A DNA stretch of 57,854 nt from CAVVVS01 sp963751355 (GTDB taxonomy: Bacteria; Bacteroidota; Ignavibacteria; Ignavibacteriales; Ignavibacteriaceae). Both the position numbers and the translations under genes were made by a program. The stretch is from contig CAVVVS010000054.1 of the NCBI GenBank assembly GCA_963751355.1, forward strand, positions 1-57,854, in the 5' to 3' direction. Shown in pieces: positions 54,569 through 57,854 of the stretch; position 1 is the stretch's first letter, and each line of letters opens with the position of its first letter. A model generated the notes under the pieces. It had not been told where the DNA came from. It saw nothing but the letters and a program-made list of their open reading frames with translations, and did no database searches.

Positions 54569-54668
54569 TTACTTGCGATTTCCAGGGGTTGGGGGTGAAA
54601 GTGGACGTGCGTTCCGCCCGCCAGATGCTTTTTTAAGGTCTTTATTTTTAAGCTTTTTCTTTACTCAT
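54569..54668 (-). pseudogene. Second tiny double-glycine-like peptide, frameshifted
   Basis: The ATG at 54668 has GGAG upstream. A one-base shift in the A-run after codon 3 restores the reading KKLKNKDLKKASGG, then RNARPLSPPTPGNRK-stop. It shares KNKDLKK-(T/A)-SGG with the neighbour at 54422-54535. Given the indel density of this segment, the shift is probably a sequencing error and the gene may be intact in the organism. Confidence 0.5.
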
Positions 54669-54807
54669 GGCTGATCTCCGAGCTGGGAGGGACTATCCAT
54701 AAAATGCAGCACTCCATGTAAAGTTAATAATACCAAAAATAAGTGAAAAAATCAACCCATTTAAGCTTTTAAGGTTTGTGGTTGCGTCGTAGTGAAGTGG
54801 TTTTATT

Positions 54808-55752
54808 TTATAAATTTGAACATTCACCGCCATGCTCTCGGACATGAGAGGTCTTGTGTGCCCAACATAGCCAATGCCACTTTGGATTTGCAGGGCGTTG
54901 TAAATAATCTAATAGGATGCCACTTGCGGTAATGATTTTTGTTAAGTCCACATCCGTTTGAATGCCAAGACCATTTAATAAATATAATACGTCTTCTGTG
55001 GCAGCATCCCCGGTGGCGCCTATTGCATAAGGGCAGCCACCAAGGCCGGCAACTGCAGCTGTCGATAATGGAAATACCCAATTGTAGGCTAGCATAAATA
55101 TTGGCTAGAGCTTGGCCGTAGGTATCGTGGTAATGCACGGCTAATTTATTGATGGGAATATGCTTGGCAACAGTTTCTAACATGGTTTGGCAAAGAAGGG
55201 GTGTGCCAACGCCGATGGTGTCACCTAAAGATATTTCTTGTGCGCCCATTCTATAAAGTGCTTGCGCCACGTCGCTGACGCGTTGTGGTTTGATTGGGCC
55301 TTCATAAGGACAAGCGATAACGCATGATACATAGCCGCGTACATTAATGTTATTTTGTTTGGCAAGTTCAATGACTTTTTCAATGTGTTTTAAGCTCAGA
55401 GAAATAGAACTGTTGGTATTTTTATGTGAAAAAGTTTCAGATGCAGCGGTGAATACGGCAATATCTTTTGCGCCTGCATGAAGGGCGGCTTCAAAACCTT
55501 TTTCATTCGGCACTAATGCAGGATAGTGTACACCTTTTTTTTGTTTAATGTTTTGCATTATTTCACTGTGATCTGCCATTTGTGGAACCCATTTGGGAGA
55601 GACAAAGCTTGTGGTTTCAATAACGCTGAGGCCGGTGTCGGATAGGGCGTTGATGTATTTTACTTTAAGGTCGGTCGAATTGTTTCGAGTTCGTTTTGTA
55701 GTCCATCGCGTGGGCTGACTTCGACAATTTTAACTTGATTGGGTAGTGACAT
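54808..55752 (-). pseudogene. mvaB: Hydroxymethylglutaryl-CoA lyase, frameshifted
   Basis: From the ATG at 55752: VKIVEVSPRDGLQNE (the HMG-CoA lyase/HMGL opening, R-D-G-L-Q metal and substrate site). After an indel near 55,670 it continues SVIETTSFVSPKWVPQMADH and VRGYVSCVIACPYEGPI (conserved Cys-rich loop), ISLGDTIGVGTP and LAVHYHDTYGQALANIYASL. A second indel near 55,080 leads to AAVAGLGGCPYAIGATGDAATED (G-x-G-G-C-P-x-A signature with the catalytic Cys) to a TAA at 54808. The enzyme splits HMG-CoA to acetyl-CoA and acetoacetate in leucine degradation. Repaired length is about 315 residues. Confidence 0.9.
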
Positions 55753-55781
55753 ATGAATTCCTTTTTGTTTGCACCCTGTTT

Positions 55782-55843
55782 GTAGGGTGGTCAGCGCAAA
55801 GCGCTGCCCACCACGGTGGGCACGCTACGCGTGACCACCCTAC
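55782..55843. repeat. Cloverleaf palindromic repeat, copy 2
   Basis: Same 62-base unit as 53597-53658; differs at GCGCAAA (versus GCGCGAA) and ACGGTG (versus ATGGTG). It lies between the HMG-CoA lyase and the deaminase genes. Confidence 0.85.
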
Positions 55844-55856
55844 ATTTATTGTTGTA

Positions 55857-57194
55857 TTAAGCTGTAACAGTGCTCGCCTCAGATTTAAATTGCTCAGCTT
55901 GTTTTGCCCATTTATGCGCACGATTTGCTACATTATCTGCATTTATTGTAGTTAGCTCGCCTTGTTTTAATAAGCGCTTTCCGGCAACCCATACATCACT
56001 TACTTGCAAACGGTTTACAGCGTACGCTAGTTGAGACATTGGGTGATAAACAGGTTGTGTGAGATAAGAGCTTAAATCCACTGCAATCATGTCAGCGGCT
56101 TTGCCTTTTTCTAATGATCCAATTTCTTTATCTAGCCCTAATGCTTTAGCGCCATTTAAAGTTGCCATTTTAAGTGCCTCTGGTGCTGGTAAGGAGTTGG
56201 ATTGCCGCTTTGTACTTTGGCCATAAAGGCGGCAGTTTGCAATTCACCAAACATATCAAGGTCGTTATTGCTGGCTGCGCCATCGGTGCCAAGTGCAACG
56301 TTCACGCCATTTTCTAATAGTTTAGAAATGGGGGCTAATCCGCTGGCCAGTTTCATATTGGATTCTGGGCAATGAACAACATGTGTTCCTTTTCTTGATG
56401 AGTTTAATTTCTTCGTCATTCAAATGAACCATATGCACAGCAATTAGTTTGTCTGTAATAATGCCAAGATCATTTAAGCGCGCCACTGGGCGTTTGCCAT
56501 ATTTTTCTAGATCTTGTTGTATTTCAGCTTGTGTTTCATTTAAGTGGATATGGATAGGTAGATTTGTTTCAGCCGCAATATTTTTAATTTGGTAAATGTT
56601 TCATCAGTGGTGGTGTAAGGTGCATGTGGGGCCCAACACAATTAATGAGAGGGTGGCTTGGTGTGTTGCGAAATATTTCTAATCCTTTTTGCATTGCTTG
56701 TGCGCCATTTTCTGCCCATAAAGTGGGGACGTCCATCATTTGCAATCCGATCACAGCGCGCATGCCGCATTGACGAGATAATTCTACAGTTACATGGGGC
56801 ATCATATAATGATCACTAAAGCAGGTGGTACCGTCACGAATCATGGTTTGGCTATGCAAGTTCAGATCCGTCTTTTACTGATTCTTCATTAATGATGCTG
56901 CCTTCTGTTGGCCAGATGTAATTTTGTAGCCAATCCATGAGATCTAGGTCATCTGCGAGTTCGCGAAAAAGGCTCATTGGGGTGTGTGTATGCGTATTTA
57001 CTAAGCCTGGCATTAGGACATGATTGGGGAGATTGGGCGTTCGTTGGCTTGTATTTTTAGCTGCATCTTTATGGGACAGAGTGTCTATTATTCGATCTTC
57101 TTTCACGATAAGGGATTGATTTTCAAGCACGCTATTTGGGGTGCGATGGGCGGCACTAGCCAGCGTGGTGAAAGATGAGGTTAACGGTTTGCAT
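55857..57194 (-). pseudogene. mtaD: 5-methylthioadenosine/S-adenosylhomocysteine deaminase-like amidohydrolase, frameshifted
   Basis: Segments in three frames make one protein: VLENQSL, MPGLVNTHTHTPMSLFRELADD (H-x-H metal site), MDWLQNYIWPTEG, IRDGTTCFSDHYMMPH, ETNLPIHIHLNET, VVHCPESNMKLASGLAP and ALGTDGAASNNDLDM (signature of the TRZ/ATZ-MtaD group). It then ends LEKGKAADMIAVDLSS...VAGKRLL. At least five indels break it (two near 57,165, then near 56,855, 56,590-56,420 and 56,200). Repaired it is about 435 residues. The enzyme deaminates methylthioadenosine and/or SAH. Same orientation and adjacent to the lyase. Confidence 0.88.
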
Positions 57195-57274
57195 TCTGTG
57201 TCCTTTTTTATTTGATTTTAAACGCTATATCCTAACATTTTAAGTGTGATTATGGTACACTATACGTGCATTTT

Positions 57275-57335
57275 TAGGGTGGTCAGCGTAAAGCGCTTTC
57301 CCGCCATGGTGAACACGCTTTGCGTGGTCATCCAC
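57275..57335. repeat. Cloverleaf palindromic repeat, degraded copy 3
   Basis: Begins AGGGTGGTCAGCG and ends GCGTGGTCATCCA, with CGCCATGGTGAACACGC in the middle. It matches copies 1 and 2 in outline but the outer stem and central palindrome are imperfect. It lies between the deaminase and gyrA. Confidence 0.65.
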
Positions 57336-57383
57336 GGTGGTATCAATACGCAAAAAAGTTTACAAAAAAGGCTTAAAAATATA

Positions 57384-57854
57384 GTGCAATTAGCAAAAGA
57401 AATCGCCCAGACTTACAATTGAAAACGAACATTAAAGCAATCTTACCTTGATTACGCGATGAGCGTTATCATCGGTCGTGCTTTACCCGATGTACATGAT
57501 CGCTTAAAGCCCGTGCATCGTCGTGTGTTATTTGCGATGAATAGAGTTGGGTAACGATTGATAAAAACCCACACAAAAAATCGGCGCATATTGTCGGTGA
57601 TGTTATCGGTAAATATCACCCGCATGGTGACATCGGCTGTGTACGACACTATGGTACCGTATGGCGCAACCATTTAGCTTGCGTTACATGCTGGTCGATG
57701 GTCAAGGTAACTTTGGTTCAGTAGATGGTGATGCACCCGCGGCTATGCGTTACACCGAAATTCGCATGAGCAAATTTGCACATTCATTGCTAGCTGATCT
57801 TGATAAAGACACCGTTGATTTTGTACCGAACTATGATGAAAGTGAATTTTTTTT
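57384..57854 (+). pseudogene. gyrA: DNA gyrase subunit A, 5' part, frameshifted and cut by contig edge
   Basis: A GTG at 57384 starts QLAKEIAQ; after an indel the sequence reads QSYLDYAMSVIIGRALPDVHD and LKPVHRRVLFAMN. After further indels come SAHIVGDVIGKYHPHGD and FSLRYMLVDGQGNFGSVDGD, then APAAMRYTEIRMSKFAHSLL. The catalytic tyrosine (Y122 region) in AAMRYTE is present. After HPHGD the text reads ATCGGCT; deleting one T gives D-T-A-V-Y-D, i.e. Thr at position 83, so no resistance change should be inferred. At least three indels in 470 bases. GyrA is the DNA-cutting subunit of gyrase. Confidence 0.92.

Noticed and set aside
55746..55955. Plus-strand 69-codon frame over the second cloverleaf repeat
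   Set aside because: It reads through the palindromic repeat and into the antisense of the deaminase gene; no ribosome binding site.
57590..57650. Apparent change in the gyrA quinolone-resistance region (I-G after HPHGD)
   Set aside because: Removing one T restores D-T-A-V-Y-D; it is an indel in an error-rich segment, not a resistance substitution.
52753..57854. Horizontal transfer of a gammaproteobacterial block into the Ignavibacteria-like genome
   Set aside because: The join is inside two conserved genes in frame and the error rate changes at the same place; a chimera explains both, while transfer would not.
1..57854. CRISPR arrays, rRNA and tRNA genes
   Set aside because: Looked for regularly spaced repeats and for tRNA cloverleaf/CCA and rRNA core motifs; none seen. 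The repeats at 53597, 55782 and 57275 are isolated palindromes about 1.5-2 kb apart.

Overview
The window is best read as two unrelated pieces of DNA joined end to end. Positions 1 to about 52,750 look like a chromosome segment from an Ignavibacteria/Chlorobi-group bacterium (Bacteroidota lineage). The evidence is two secreted proteins with the type IX secretion tail YPNPFNP, a BlaI/BlaR1 pair, a propeller/Y_Y_Y signalling protein, DUF2807-like surface proteins and AT-rich spacers. Positions about 52,750 to 57,854 read as a gammaproteobacterial fragment (the 3' part of typA, an exported protein, small peptides, HMG-CoA lyase, a methylthioadenosine/SAH deaminase and the 5' end of gyrA). Almost every long gene there is broken by single-base indels. 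The change happens inside an open reading frame: sucrose synthase runs directly into TypA. This points to an assembly chimera with a poorly polished tail, not to a natural fusion.

Layout of the first piece. 1-2227: a type IX-secreted repeat protein, cut by the contig edge. 2517-5152: an island that looks like two integron gene cassettes read on the minus strand. It has one well-formed attC-like site (3522-3709) and matching boundary boxes at 2517 and 5143. The cargo is a broken DUF3800-like gene, an HNH nuclease, a small membrane protein and a HEPN-like protein; no integrase is visible. 5726-8069: a blaI-blaR1 type operon whose promoter carries two palindromic operators. 8314-16625: a large sensor phosphatase followed by secreted beta-solenoid-like proteins and an esterase. 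17124-24228: housekeeping genes (aspS, amt, hemH) and lipoproteins. 24555-28434: a peptide transporter, then a six-gene sulfur/thiol redox operon (rhodanese, two small membrane proteins, two thioredoxin-fold proteins, DUF302). 28694-32204: EamA transporter, dCMP deaminase, PH-domain protein, GNAT and VOC proteins. 32606-39667: a secreted amidase and a tripartite efflux operon that lacks its ATPase. 39895-47754: mixed genes with several decayed ones (mgsA remnant, OsmC fragment, frameshifted methyltransferase, BBE-domain remnant). 48657-52752: a sucrose operon (PfkB sugar kinase, sucrose-phosphate synthase/phosphatase fusion, sucrose synthase cut at the junction).

The second piece carries three copies of a cloverleaf-shaped palindromic repeat in consecutive intergenic gaps. 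It also has two tandem tiny genes sharing a KNKDLKK-x-SGG motif that resembles a double-glycine leader. I saw no rRNA, tRNA or CRISPR array anywhere. All assignments are by eye from sequence motifs and remembered family features; no database search was run.
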